Shown here piece by piece: positions 41,788 to 50,302 of a DNA stretch of 64,000 bases. The notes under the pieces are model-generated. The model did no database searches. It had not been told where the DNA came from and saw only the letters and a program-made list of their open reading frames with translations. Both the position numbers and the translations under genes were made by a program. This stretch comes from Enterococcus dispar ATCC 51266. GTDB taxonomy: Bacteria; Bacillota; Bacilli; Lactobacillales; Enterococcaceae. The stretch spans positions 1,263,207 through 1,327,206 of the forward strand of contig NZ_KE136354.1 in assembly GCF_000406945.1 (NCBI RefSeq). Direction: 5' to 3'. Numbering within the stretch: the first letter of the stretch is position 1; the number at the start of each line of letters is the position of its first letter.

Positions 41788-41797
41788 GTTTTCCCTC

Positions 41798-42556
41798 CTA
41801 GCCAAATCTTCCTGAAATATAATCTTCAGTTTCTTTTTTCTGCGGTTGTAAAAAGATTCTTTTCGTATCATCAAACTCAATTAAATTGCCGTCTAAAAAG
41901 AAAGCTGTCTTATCTGAAATTCGCGATGCTTGAGACATATTATGCGTTACCATAATCATTGTATAGTTTTCTTTTAGCTCCAATAGCGTACTTTCAATTT
42001 TCCCCGATGAAATCGGATCAAGAGCACTCGTGGGTTCATCGAGCAAAATAATCTCAGGATTAACTGCCAATACCCGGGCGATACATACCCGTTGTTGTTG
42101 TCCTCCTGAAAGTGATAACGCGCTGGTATTCAATTTATCTTTTACATCATCCCATACAGAAGCTGCTTTAAGACTTTCTTCAACGACTTGATCAAGTTTT
42201 TGTTTATCTTTTTCCCCTTTTAATTTTAACCCATAAATAACGTTTTCGTAAATTGAAAACGGAAAAGGATTGGGTTGTTGGAAAACCATCCCAATTTCTT
42301 TACGCAATTCAACTGTATCTTGTTTGGGCGCATAGATATCTTTACCTTTATACATCACATTACCCGTAATTGTGACATTCGGAATTAAATCATTCATCCG
42401 GTTTAAAGAACGTAAGTACGTTGATTTACCACAACCAGAAGGACCAATCATGGCGGTAATTTCACCTTTATTGATGGCCAGTGATATTCCTTTTAACGCT
42501 TCTTTTTCACCATAATATAAATGTAAATCTTTTGATTGGATGATTACTTCTGACAT
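41798..42556 (-). CDS. pstB: Phosphate ABC transporter ATP-binding protein (second copy)
   Basis: 252-residue ABC ATPase. Walker [21 protein letters not shown]-loop [17 protein letters not shown], signature [16 protein letters not shown], Walker [13 protein letters not shown], switch His in MVTHNMSQA. Strongly PstB-like (SLNRMND, PNPFP). It lies downstream of a paralogous pstB; two adjacent pstB genes are usual in enterococci and streptococci. They may form a heterodimer (inference). Confidence 0.95.
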   Translation of the reverse strand: MSEVIIQSKDLHLYYGEKEALKGISLAINKGEITAMIGPSGCGKSTYLRSLNRMNDLIPNVTITGNVMYKGKDIYAPKQDTVELRKEIGMVFQQPNPFPFSIYENVIYGLKLKGEKDKQKLDQVVEESLKAASVWDDVKDKLNTSALSLSGGQQQRVCIARVLAVNPEIILLDEPTSALDPISSGKIESTLLELKENYTMIMVTHNMSQASRISDKTAFFLDGNLIEFDDTKRIFLQPQKKETEDYISGRFG

Positions 42557-42588
42557 GTTATTCCTCCATAATCCTAATAAACTTGCAG

Positions 42589-43395
42589 TTAACCAAAGTG
42601 ACCAGAAACATAATCTTCGGTGGCTTTAATTTTTGGCCGTGTAAAGATTTTACGCGTTTCATCATATTCGATTGCTTTTCCTAAATAGAAAAATGACGTG
42701 TAATCACTAATCCGTGCAGCTTGTTGCATATTGTGGGTCACAATAATGATAGTATAGTTTTCTTTTAAGTTAACCAGTGTTTCTTCTACAGTACCGGTTG
42801 AGATTGGATCAAGAGCACTGGCAGGTTCATCTAAGAGTAAAATATCAGGTTTCATGGCAATTGCCCGTGCAATACATAAACGTTGTTGTTGCCCCCCTGA
42901 TAAAGCCAAGGCACTTTTATGAAGACTATCTTTCACTTGATCCCATAAAGCCGCTTGTTTCAAGCTAGTCTCAACTATTTCATCCAATTTTTTCTTGTTT
43001 TTTTCGCCATGGCGTTTTAAAGCAAATGTGATATTTTCATATATCGATTTTGAAAAAGGATTGGGCCGTTGAAAAACCATGCCAATTCGTTTGCGCATCT
43101 CATAGACATCGACATTGGCTTGATTGACATCCACCCCTTTATACATAATTTTCCCTGTCACTTTGGTATTAGCAATACCATCATTCATACGATTTAAAGA
43201 ACGTAAGTAAGTTGATTTACCACAACCAGAAGGGCCAATTAAAGCTGTAATTTTATTTTTTTCAAACTCTAAATCAACACCTTTTATGGCTTCATTTTGG
43301 CCATACCAAACATGTAAATCATCTGTATACAAAGCTTTTTCTTGGTTTTTGTTTAAGGTAATAATATGACGATCTTCTAAATTATAAGCACTCAT
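42589..43395 (-). CDS. pstB: Phosphate ABC transporter ATP-binding protein (first copy)
   Basis: 268 residues with all ABC motifs: [71 protein letters not shown]. It has a ~15-residue N-terminal extension ([21 protein letters not shown]) absent from the second copy. It stands between pstA and the second pstB. Confidence 0.95.
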   Translation of the reverse strand: MSAYNLEDRHIITLNKNQEKALYTDDLHVWYGQNEAIKGVDLEFEKNKITALIGPSGCGKSTYLRSLNRMNDGIANTKVTGKIMYKGVDVNQANVDVYEMRKRIGMVFQRPNPFSKSIYENITFALKRHGEKNKKKLDEIVETSLKQAALWDQVKDSLHKSALALSGGQQQRLCIARAIAMKPDILLLDEPASALDPISTGTVEETLVNLKENYTIIIVTHNMQQAARISDYTSFFYLGKAIEYDETRKIFTRPKIKATEDYVSGHFG

Positions 43396-43457
43396 AGCGA
43401 TTCTCCTTGTTTAAAATGTAAGGAATTTTCTGTCTTGTTGTAAAAGAGTACAACCTT

Positions 43458-44342
43458 TTATGCAGAAGTCATTTTTTTATATAGACGCTTACCAGCTGCA
43501 CGGGCGCCAAAGTTAAAGATTAAAACTGCAATAATCAGAACGGCAGAAGCGCCGGCAGAAACCGCCGCACCATCTGGCATTGTACCTTCTGTATTAATTT
43601 TCCAAATATGCACTGCCAATGTTTCTGCTTGACGAAAAATACTAATCGGACTTGAAACACTTAATGGATTCCAGTTGGTAAAATCCAAAGCTGGAGCACT
43701 TTGGCCGGCAGTATAAATCAAAGCCGCAGCTTCCCCAAAGATACGACCAGAACTTAAAATTACACCAGTCAAAATTCCGGGTGTCGCTTCAGGTACCACA
43801 ATCCGAGTCACTGTTTCCCAACGCGACAATCCTAATGCCAGGCCTGCCTCTCTTTGCGTATAATGAACTGCTTGTAAAGACTCTTCAACGTTACGCGTTA
43901 AAAGTGGCAAGTTAAAAAACGTCAATGCCAAAGCCCCTGATAAGATGGAAAAGCCATATTCAAACTGAATTACAAAAACTAAGAAACCAAATAAACCGAC
44001 CACAACTGATGGTAGTGAACTTAAAATTTCAATTGAAGTACGAATGACATCTGTTATCCAATTTTTTCTTGCGTACTCAGATAAATAAATACCCGCTCCC
44101 AATGAAAGAGGAAAACTAATTAACATTGTAATAAAAAGTAAATAAAAAGAGTTGAACAGTTGAATACCAATCCCACCCCCTACTTGATACGCTTTAGAAG
44201 GTTGGGTTAAAAAGCTCCATGAGATGTGTGGCACACCGCGAACTAAAATATACAGAAGTAAGGAAGCTAAAATCAAAACGATGATGCCAGAAATTGCATA
44301 TAAGATACCTGTTGCGATTTTATCTGCACGTTTTGCATTCAT
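43458..44342 (-). CDS. pstA: Phosphate ABC transporter permease PstA
   Basis: 294 residues, six predicted membrane helices, with the EAA-type coupling loop EAGLALGLSRWETVTRIVVPEATPGI (about residue 175-200). The ATG overlaps the pstC stop by one base (TAATG). It pairs with PstC to form the channel for Pi uptake driven by PstB. Confidence 0.95.
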   Translation of the reverse strand: MNAKRADKIATGILYAISGIIVLILASLLLYILVRGVPHISWSFLTQPSKAYQVGGGIGIQLFNSFYLLFITMLISFPLSLGAGIYLSEYARKNWITDVIRTSIEILSSLPSVVVGLFGFLVFVIQFEYGFSILSGALALTFFNLPLLTRNVEESLQAVHYTQREAGLALGLSRWETVTRIVVPEATPGILTGVILSSGRIFGEAAALIYTAGQSAPALDFTNWNPLSVSSPISIFRQAETLAVHIWKINTEGTMPDGAAVSAGASAVLIIAVLIFNFGARAAGKRLYKKMTSA

Positions 44343-45262
44343 TATTTCAAAGCTCCTTTCTTACCAATTAAACGAATAACAATATTAAAGACTAATGACA
44401 TTAACAATAGGATTAGTGCTAATGACCATAATACGTTATTTTCTACTGTGCCCATAATAGTATTTCCAATTCCCATCGTCAAAATAGAAGTCAATGTCGA
44501 GGCTGGTGTAACCAAACTATTTGGCATTAAAGCAGCATTCCCAATCACCATTTGAATGGCTAATGCTTCGCCAAACGCCCGTGCCATTCCAAAAACAACG
44601 GCGGTCAAAATTCCTGGTACAGCTGCTCGCAGTACAACTTTATAAATAGTTTGCCAGCGGGTAGCCCCCAAAGCTAAAGAAGCTTCCCGATAATGTCGGG
44701 GCACAGCTTTTAAAGCATCCACCGTCATTGTAGTGACAGTAGGCAAAATCATAATGAATAAGACAAATGTTCCAGCTAAAATCCCAAAACCGGTGCCGCC
44801 AAAAACAGAACGAACAGCAGGTACAATAACCGATAGTCCAATAAAACCATACACCACTGAAGGAATTCCGACGAGTAATTCAATAACCGGTTGCAAGATT
44901 TTTTGTCCTTGCTTAGGTGAAATTTCAGTCATAAAAACCGCGGCACCAATTGCAAATGGCGTTGCCACAATAGCAGATAAAAAAGTAACGATAAAAGAGC
45001 CCGCAATCATCGGCAGTGCTCCAACCATTGGTTTACCATCTGCACCTAATTGACTTGGATTCCATTCTGTTCCAAATAAAAAATCAAATACATTAATTTT
45101 GTCCGTGAAAAAAGTAGCCAAACCCTTACTTGCAACAAAATAGAAAATGGATAAAACTACTAACACAATTAGGGCAATACACAAAAAACTAATTATTTTC
45201 CCTCGCGTTTCCATTTTGGCCCGCTTCGATTTGGTTAACAAAGCTTTTTTTACATCTTCCAA
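44342..45262 (-). CDS. pstC: Phosphate ABC transporter permease PstC
   Basis: 306 residues, six to seven membrane helices; periplasmic-side loop FLFGTEWNPS (typical PstC) and coupling loop EASLALGATRWQTIYKVVLRAAVPGI (about 195-220). It is separated from pstS by 297 bases containing a strong terminator and PhoP-like repeats, so pstC begins a second transcription unit while pstS can be expressed apart. Confidence 0.95.
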   Translation of the reverse strand: MEDVKKALLTKSKRAKMETRGKIISFLCIALIVLVVLSIFYFVASKGLATFFTDKINVFDFLFGTEWNPSQLGADGKPMVGALPMIAGSFIVTFLSAIVATPFAIGAAVFMTEISPKQGQKILQPVIELLVGIPSVVYGFIGLSVIVPAVRSVFGGTGFGILAGTFVLFIMILPTVTTMTVDALKAVPRHYREASLALGATRWQTIYKVVLRAAVPGILTAVVFGMARAFGEALAIQMVIGNAALMPNSLVTPASTLTSILTMGIGNTIMGTVENNVLWSLALILLLMSLVFNIVIRLIGKKGALK

Positions 45263-45369
45263 AAAGAATTCCCCCTTAGTATTTCAAGTGCTGTGCACAT
45301 TTATTTTTTGTTAGAGGTTTGTGACATACTCCCATACTTTTACAGTTTACCGCGTCAAAGTCAATTTGC

Positions 45370-45397
45370 TTTTAACTTATTGTAAATTTTGTGTAAA
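45370..45397 (-). promoter_or_regulatory. PhoP-box-like direct repeats upstream of pstC
   Basis: On the minus strand TTTACA (45397-45392), TTTACA (45386-45381) and TTAAAA (45375-45370) repeat with an exact 11-base period. This is the B. subtilis PhoP pattern of TTWACA-like hexamers separated by 5 bases. A possible -10 (TAAACT) follows about 20 bases downstream. Confidence 0.6.
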
Positions 45398-45517
45398 CTT
45401 TGTAGTTTCGTTTCTTCTGTTGAAAAAAAAATCATAACATTCGTTGATTCTCACACAAAAATGTATCATGGCGTGCCAAAAAATGCATAACTAGCTGAAT
45501 TTTCGTCTTTTTGAATT

Positions 45518-45552
45518 GAAAAAAGCATTTTACCTTGATAAGGTAAAATGCT
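45518..45552 (-). terminator. Terminator after pstS
   Basis: 13-bp perfect arms AGCATTTTACCTT / AAGGTAAAATGCT (3-base loop) with a T-run on the minus strand. Strong; it should uncouple pstS from pstCAB. Confidence 0.9.
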
Positions 45553-45559
45553 CTTCTTA

Positions 45560-46414
45560 TTAATTAATAACGTTACCTTCCCAGTCCCGTTCGACTTTCA
45601 TTCCCGAAACTGGAATATAGCCTAATTTTCCGACAATATTTTTTTGAATATCAGCAGATAAAATATAGTCTAAAAAATCACTAGTTAACTTGGTTGGTTT
45701 TCCTTTAGTATACATGTGTTCATACGCCCAGATCTTCCAATCATTGGTCGTAACATTTTCATCTGTTGGCAGTACACCATCAATTTTTAACGTTGCTACC
45801 GCTTTACTCACATAAGAAAAGGCAACATAACTGATAGCTCCAGGAGTATCCGCCACAATTTGACGTACCATCCCACTAGAGTCTTGTTCTTGCGCACGAA
45901 TAGCAGTCTTGCCATCCAACACCCATTTCTCAAAAGTTCCTCGCGTCCCACTGCCAGCAGCACGATTCAAAATGACAATTTCTTGATTTTTGCCTCCAAC
46001 TTTTTGCCAGTTGGTAATTTTACCCAAAAAGATATCCCGCAATTGGGCCATCGTTAACTCTGTCACACCCACACCCTTGTTAACAATTGGTGTAATACCC
46101 ACAACGGCAACTTTGTGGTCAACGAGTTGGTCAGCTTTAATTCCCGTCTTTTCTTCAGCAAACAAATCAGAGTTACCAATCTCAACAGCGCCGGATTGGA
46201 CTTGGCTTAAGCCGGTTCCGCTGCCGCCGCCTTGGACATTAACGAATTTACCCGGATATTTGTTTTGATATTCTTCTGCTACAGTTTCTACTAAAGGTTG
46301 TAAAGCTGAAGAACCTACAGCTGTAATCGATTCGCCACGATCAATCCATTTGGCACAGCCCGTTAAACCTAATAATAGACCGCAAGATGCTACAAATAAT
46401 AATGCTTTTTTCAT
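45560..46414 (-). CDS. pstS: Phosphate-binding lipoprotein PstS
   Basis: High-affinity phosphate receptor anchored outside the membrane. 284 residues. Lipoprotein signal KKALLFVASCGLLLGLTGC with lipobox LTGC (Cys about residue 20). The phosphate-binding family segments are ITAVGSSALQPLVE, VQGGGSGTGLSQV and RAAGSGTRGTFEKWV. Two ATGs are adjacent; the second (46414) has the better distance to AAGGAG. First gene of pstSCABB-phoU. Confidence 0.95.
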   Translation of the reverse strand: MKKALLFVASCGLLLGLTGCAKWIDRGESITAVGSSALQPLVETVAEEYQNKYPGKFVNVQGGGSGTGLSQVQSGAVEIGNSDLFAEEKTGIKADQLVDHKVAVVGITPIVNKGVGVTELTMAQLRDIFLGKITNWQKVGGKNQEIVILNRAAGSGTRGTFEKWVLDGKTAIRAQEQDSSGMVRQIVADTPGAISYVAFSYVSKAVATLKIDGVLPTDENVTTNDWKIWAYEHMYTKGKPTKLTSDFLDYILSADIQKNIVGKLGYIPVSGMKVERDWEGNVIN

Positions 46415-46574
46415 CATCTGCTCCTTATCATTTCTGCTTTTACAGTTTTCAAATTACTTGAATGATTTCCATACATAGTCCATATTTTAACATTAAGTGA
46501 CAATGATTTAAAAGAAAAAATACGTTTCAAATTGGGTAAGGATTACAATAATACTATTCAGTTATTTTTTCCTA

Positions 46575-46583
46575 TGCTATACT
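46575..46583 (+). promoter_or_regulatory. Extended -10 promoter of the candidate small RNA
   Basis: TGC-TATACT (-10 at 46578-46583) points rightward, with no rightward gene downstream. It would start RNA at about 46589-46591. The -35 region (TATTCA) is weak. Confidence 0.5.
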
Positions 46584-46588
46584 TGTTT

Positions 46589-46744
46589 GTGAAAAGTGTC
46601 ATTTACTATTCAATTTTTTCTTACTTCCCCAAAAGAAGAAATACCCCAAATTGAGTTTTAACATCACTTTTCGCCATTTCGATAGCATTCTCCCCATATG
46701 CTAGGAAATGAAAACGAAGACTGGCAAATCGCCAGTCTTTTTTT
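46589..46744 (+). ncRNA. Candidate regulatory small RNA with three C-rich motifs
   Basis: No open reading frame of useful size. Predicted fold: stem GAAAAGTG (46591-46598) with CACTTTTC (46665-46672); inside it TTCAATTT (46609-46616) with AAATTGAG (46648-46655). Inside that is a hairpin (46617-46641) whose loop is CCCCAA, and CCCC at 46644-46647 stays unpaired. A second hairpin pairs CATTTC/TAGCAT (46675-46688) with ATGCTA/GAAATG (46698-46710) around loop TCTCCCCAT. A terminator stem AAGACTGGC/GCCAGTCTT (46717-46739) with seven Ts ends it. C-rich loops are the targeting sites of Firmicute sRNAs such as RsaE/RoxS and LhrC. Not identified as a known RNA. Confidence 0.6.
46717..46744 (+). terminator. 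Terminator of the candidate small RNA
   Basis: 9-bp perfect stem AAGACTGGC / GCCAGTCTT, loop of 5, then TTTTTTT on the plus strand. There is no rightward coding gene here for it to serve. Confidence 0.85.
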
Positions 46745-46792
46745 ATAGATAAATAGATTATATAATTTTAGGAAAGAAGAAGGCTGTTATAT

Positions 46793-46861
46793 CAAATTTC
46801 TTGGTGCCAAGCTTTAAGAACGAACTCGCTAGGGCAATAAGTTGAAATTTCAAGAAATTTG
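46793..46861. repeat. Unexplained inverted repeat after cls
   Basis: 11-bp perfect arms CAAATTTCTTG (46793-46803) and CAAGAAATTTG (46851-46861) enclose 47 bases with a small GCCAAGC / GCTAGGGC stem. Neither strand has a T-run after it. A TATAAT sits at 46761-46766. Confidence 0.5.
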
Positions 46862-46923
46862 GAAAAGCAATTTTTTAAAATTCTATCTTATTACTTGAGG
46901 TCAAAGAAGTCCGTTTCTTTTTC

Positions 46924-48375
46924 TTATAATAGTGGCGAAATCAGACGCGCTAAACCTTCTTTAAATTTAATAACCACACTACGCTGGTTATATAATTCTT
47001 TTGTAACACGTTTTGATTTTAACGAATCTTGATAAAAAGCTTGGCGGACCTTGGCAGCCATTTTTTCATCATACAACAAAGCGTTAACTTCAAAATCCAA
47101 ACGAAAAGAACGAACATCAATATTAGCAGATCCCACTGAAACAATACCACCATCGATAATCATAGTTTTAGCATGCATAAATCCATTTTCATAAGTTTCA
47201 ATTACTGCGCCATATTCCAATAGTTCAGCTGCAAACGAATAGGTTGCCCAATATACAAGCGGATGATCGGGCTTATTCGGAATTTGAATTTGCACGTGAA
47301 CACCGGATAATAAAGCTAATTTTAAAGCTTCATGAATCGATTCATCGGGAATATAATACGGCGTTTGAATCAAAATTTCTTTTTTTGCCATACCAATCAT
47401 TTTTAAATAAGTCATTTTGATTTCTTCATATTCCGAGTCGGGACCACTAGTAACAATTTGAATAGGAATTTTACCAGGAGACGTGATGGGAGGAAAATAA
47501 TCTTCTGCAAAAAGCACTTCATTTTTATGCTGTGAATTCCAATCCATTAGAAATCGGTTTTGCAACGAGTAGACAGCAGGGCCAAAAATACGCAGATGGT
47601 TATCGCGCCAATAACCAAATTTTTTGATAATCCCCAAATACTCGTCTCCGACATTAAAACCACCTGTGTAGCCAATTTCACCGTCAATCACTACTATTTT
47701 ACGATGATTGCGATAATTGATACGAGGATTAATGTATGGTACAAAAAGTGGGAAAAATAAAGAAACGTCACCGCCAGCTTCTTTTAATTCACTAAAAAAA
47801 TTCAGGCTAACTTGAGTAGAACCCCAGGCATCTAATAACACCCGGACCTTCACCCCACGTTTTGCTGCTTTGATTAAAGCATCTCTTACTTCTACACCCA
47901 AGTTATCGCTACGATAAATATAATATTGCATATGAATATGATTTTTTGCAGCATCAATATCTTGTATTAAACGATCAAATTTTTTACGTCCATCCGTAAA
48001 TAACTCCACATCGTTTTCAGTAGTATACAAGGAACGCTCAAATACTGTTAGCATATAAACAATTTGTTTGACATCTACTTGGGCTGTATTCGGATGCGGA
48101 AACAAGTTGCGCATCAAAGCTTGGCGTTGCTCTTCAATTTCAACGTTCATCCCGACTTTACCTTGCATTTTCAAATCAAAGATTTTTTCCTTTGAAATTC
48201 CCCGCCCGAAGAATATATATAAAATAAAACCTAAAACTGGAATGAACATCAACACTAAAAGCCATGCCCAAGTTTGTGCAGTTTCTTTTCGTTCACGAAA
48301 AATGATAATAAAAGACAAAAGCATATTGGCAATTACTAAAATTGTCGACATGTTTTGCATAAGATAATCCAACAC
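46924..48375 (-). CDS. cls: Cardiolipin synthase
   Basis: Phospholipase-D-family enzyme that joins phosphatidylglycerols into cardiolipin. 483 residues. Two N-terminal membrane segments (STILVIANMLLSFIII and TWAWLLVLMFIPVLGFILYIFFG), then two HKD motifs: NHRKIVVIDGEIGYTGG (about residue 225) and HAKTMIIDGGIVSVGSANID (about 400). I chose the GTG at 48375 with AAGGAG 7 bases upstream; the ATG at 48450 precedes that site. In enterococci Cls is also a daptomycin-adaptation gene, so its closeness to liaXYZ is notable (knowledge). Confidence 0.95.
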   Translation of the reverse strand: MLDYLMQNMSTILVIANMLLSFIIIFRERKETAQTWAWLLVLMFIPVLGFILYIFFGRGISKEKIFDLKMQGKVGMNVEIEEQRQALMRNLFPHPNTAQVDVKQIVYMLTVFERSLYTTENDVELFTDGRKKFDRLIQDIDAAKNHIHMQYYIYRSDNLGVEVRDALIKAAKRGVKVRVLLDAWGSTQVSLNFFSELKEAGGDVSLFFPLFVPYINPRINYRNHRKIVVIDGEIGYTGGFNVGDEYLGIIKKFGYWRDNHLRIFGPAVYSLQNRFLMDWNSQHKNEVLFAEDYFPPITSPGKIPIQIVTSGPDSEYEEIKMTYLKMIGMAKKEILIQTPYYIPDESIHEALKLALLSGVHVQIQIPNKPDHPLVYWATYSFAAELLEYGAVIETYENGFMHAKTMIIDGGIVSVGSANIDVRSFRLDFEVNALLYDEKMAAKVRQAFYQDSLKSKRVTKELYNQRSVVIKFKEGLARLISPLL

Positions 48376-48593
48376 CTTTTTTCTCCTTACTTCATTTAAA
48401 TTCTCCTTATAAAGGATAGCTGACTTAACAAACAAAGTAAAGAACAACACGAGGCTGACTTATTTTGCATGATAAACTACTAATGCTTTGCGCCAAGTTT
48501 TTACAGGCTTCATACATCGGCGAAAAGAAAATTTTAAGAGATGATCCCTTAGTTTACTTAAACATTCGTCTTACCATTGAAAACTTTAGAAAA

Positions 48594-48626
48594 CAAAAAA
48601 AAACGACTGGCTTTTGCCAATCGTTA
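48594..48626 (-). terminator. Terminator of ftsE-ftsX
   Basis: 10-bp arms AACGACTGGC / GCCAATCGTT (one mismatch, 4-base loop) and a T-run on the minus strand follow the ftsX stop. The remaining ~220 bases up to cls hold no convincing gene. Confidence 0.85.
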
Positions 48627-48636
48627 AAATACTTTT

Positions 48637-49521
48637 TTAAACTTTCAAGAAACGGCGCATCGACATTACGGATCCGATAGAGCCAATCACAACACCTACG
48701 ACAACCATTAAAAGACAAATTTGCCAAGTAAAAGTGTCAGGTGCTAATAAACTATAATTGGAACGCAATAGCGAGGGGTTAACCCAACGATAGACTTGAT
48801 TATAACCAAACACCATAATTAATACAGGCACGATTGAACCAAGCAAACCAATCCAGCCACCTTCTAAAAAGAAAGGCCAACGAATATAGCCATTTTTAGC
48901 ACCCACTAAGCGCATGATTTGAATTTCTCTTTGTCGTGATAAAATCGTAATTCGAATCGTATTTGAAATTAAAAACATGGCAACAAAGACTAAAAGAACG
49001 GCTGCTGCTAAGCCCCACGTCTTCACTGCATCAGCAATTTTAAAGATACGATCTGAGTTTGTGCCACCGTAATCGGCTCTAAAAACGTTACTCAACTCGC
49101 CGGCTTGTTTGGAAATAGTTTTTGTATATTTAGGATTTTCTGCACTAACAACATAAACATCATAAAGAGGATTACTATCTCCTTCAAATTGTTGCCAAGC
49201 ATCTCCCATTGCATCCTGAATTTTTTTCAATTCATCTGCTTTACTAGAAAAATGAACCCCTTTAACATGATCCAAATCTTCTAATTCTGTCTTTAATTTA
49301 TCCATATCTGCCTGTTTTGTCCCAATATCAACAAAGACAGATACATCAACATTTTTTTCAATATCTTGTGCTAATTTAGTAGCATTCATAATAACACCCA
49401 TGAAAATCCCTACTAAGGTTAACGTAATTGTAACTGCACTGACAGACGCAATCGTCATCCAGCCATTACGTTTTAAACTCTTAATACTTTCCAATAAATG
49501 GCGGAAAAAAGTTCTAATCAT
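48637..49521 (-). CDS. ftsX: Cell-division protein FtsX
   Basis: Membrane partner of FtsE; activates peptidoglycan hydrolases outside the cell. 294 residues with four membrane helices (~22-45, ~168-190, ~215-240, ~265-285) and the extracellular loop between the first two (TKLAQDIEKNVDVSVFVDI...). The ATG at 49521 overlaps the ftsE stop by 8 bases (GATGATTAG); an upstream ATG at 49578 lies deeper in ftsE and is unlikely. Confidence 0.94.
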   Translation of the reverse strand: MIRTFFRHLLESIKSLKRNGWMTIASVSAVTITLTLVGIFMGVIMNATKLAQDIEKNVDVSVFVDIGTKQADMDKLKTELEDLDHVKGVHFSSKADELKKIQDAMGDAWQQFEGDSNPLYDVYVVSAENPKYTKTISKQAGELSNVFRADYGGTNSDRIFKIADAVKTWGLAAAVLLVFVAMFLISNTIRITILSRQREIQIMRLVGAKNGYIRWPFFLEGGWIGLLGSIVPVLIMVFGYNQVYRWVNPSLLRSNYSLLAPDTFTWQICLLMVVVGVVIGSIGSVMSMRRFLKV

Positions 49522-50200
49522 CGTAGCCATATTCTCCTTCCGCTTGGTCGCGAATAATACGACCATTTTCAATAGCAATAACCCGATGTCTAATGGTATT
49601 TACAATCGTACTATTATGGGTTGCCATTACAATTGTAGTTCCTTGACCATTAATCCGATCCAATAATTTCATGATTTCCCATGAATTTTCAGGATCTAAG
49701 TTACCCGTTGGTTCATCAGCGATCAATACTTTAGGCGTATTCACAATAGCCCGGGCAATTGAAACACGTTGTTGTTCCCCACCGGATAATTCACTTGGGA
49801 AAACGCGCACTTTATGTTTTAAACCAACTAAATCTAAAACTTCCATCACGCGTTTTTTTATGTCTCGAGGTTTACGACCGATTACTTGCATAGCATAAGC
49901 AACATTTTCGTAAACTGTCTTTTTCGGTAATAATTTGTAATCTTGGAAAACAACGCCAATTTCACGGCGCAATAATGGTATTTCTTTGTTTTTGATTTTT
50001 AATAAATCATAACCAGCGACATTTAAAACGCCTTTGGTAGCTTTTTCTTCTCGATACATCAATTTAATAAAGGTTGATTTGCCTGCGCCGGAAGGACCGA
50101 CCACATACACAAATTCCCCCTGATCAATATCGATGGTGATATTACGGATGGCAGTTGTACCATTAGAGTACTTCTTCATTACATCCTTCATTTCAATCAT
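49514..50200 (-). CDS. ftsE: Cell-division ATP-binding protein FtsE
   Basis: ABC ATPase of 228 residues. Walker A GPSGAGKSTFIKLMYRE, Q-loop VVFQDYKLLPKKTVYENVAYA, signature LSGGEQQRVSIARAIV, Walker B VLIADEPTGNLDPENSWEIM, ATHNSTIV. FtsE-typical DYKLLP is present. It drives FtsX conformational changes at the septum. Confidence 0.96.
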   Translation of the reverse strand: MIEMKDVMKKYSNGTTAIRNITIDIDQGEFVYVVGPSGAGKSTFIKLMYREEKATKGVLNVAGYDLLKIKNKEIPLLRREIGVVFQDYKLLPKKTVYENVAYAMQVIGRKPRDIKKRVMEVLDLVGLKHKVRVFPSELSGGEQQRVSIARAIVNTPKVLIADEPTGNLDPENSWEIMKLLDRINGQGTTIVMATHNSTIVNTIRHRVIAIENGRIIRDQAEGEYGYDD

Positions 50201-50302
50201 GGCTATCTCTCCATCTCATTTTTTTCATACCCGCTCATTATACCATGTCAATATTGCAGTAATCTTTCACAAGTTTACATTTTGATTTCATTTAAAAGAA
50301 AA

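Noticed and set aside
48465-48680. 71-codon rightward frame between cls and ftsX
   Set aside because: It runs straight through the ftsX terminator and into the ftsX 3' end, has no ribosome binding site, and its peptide resembles nothing known.
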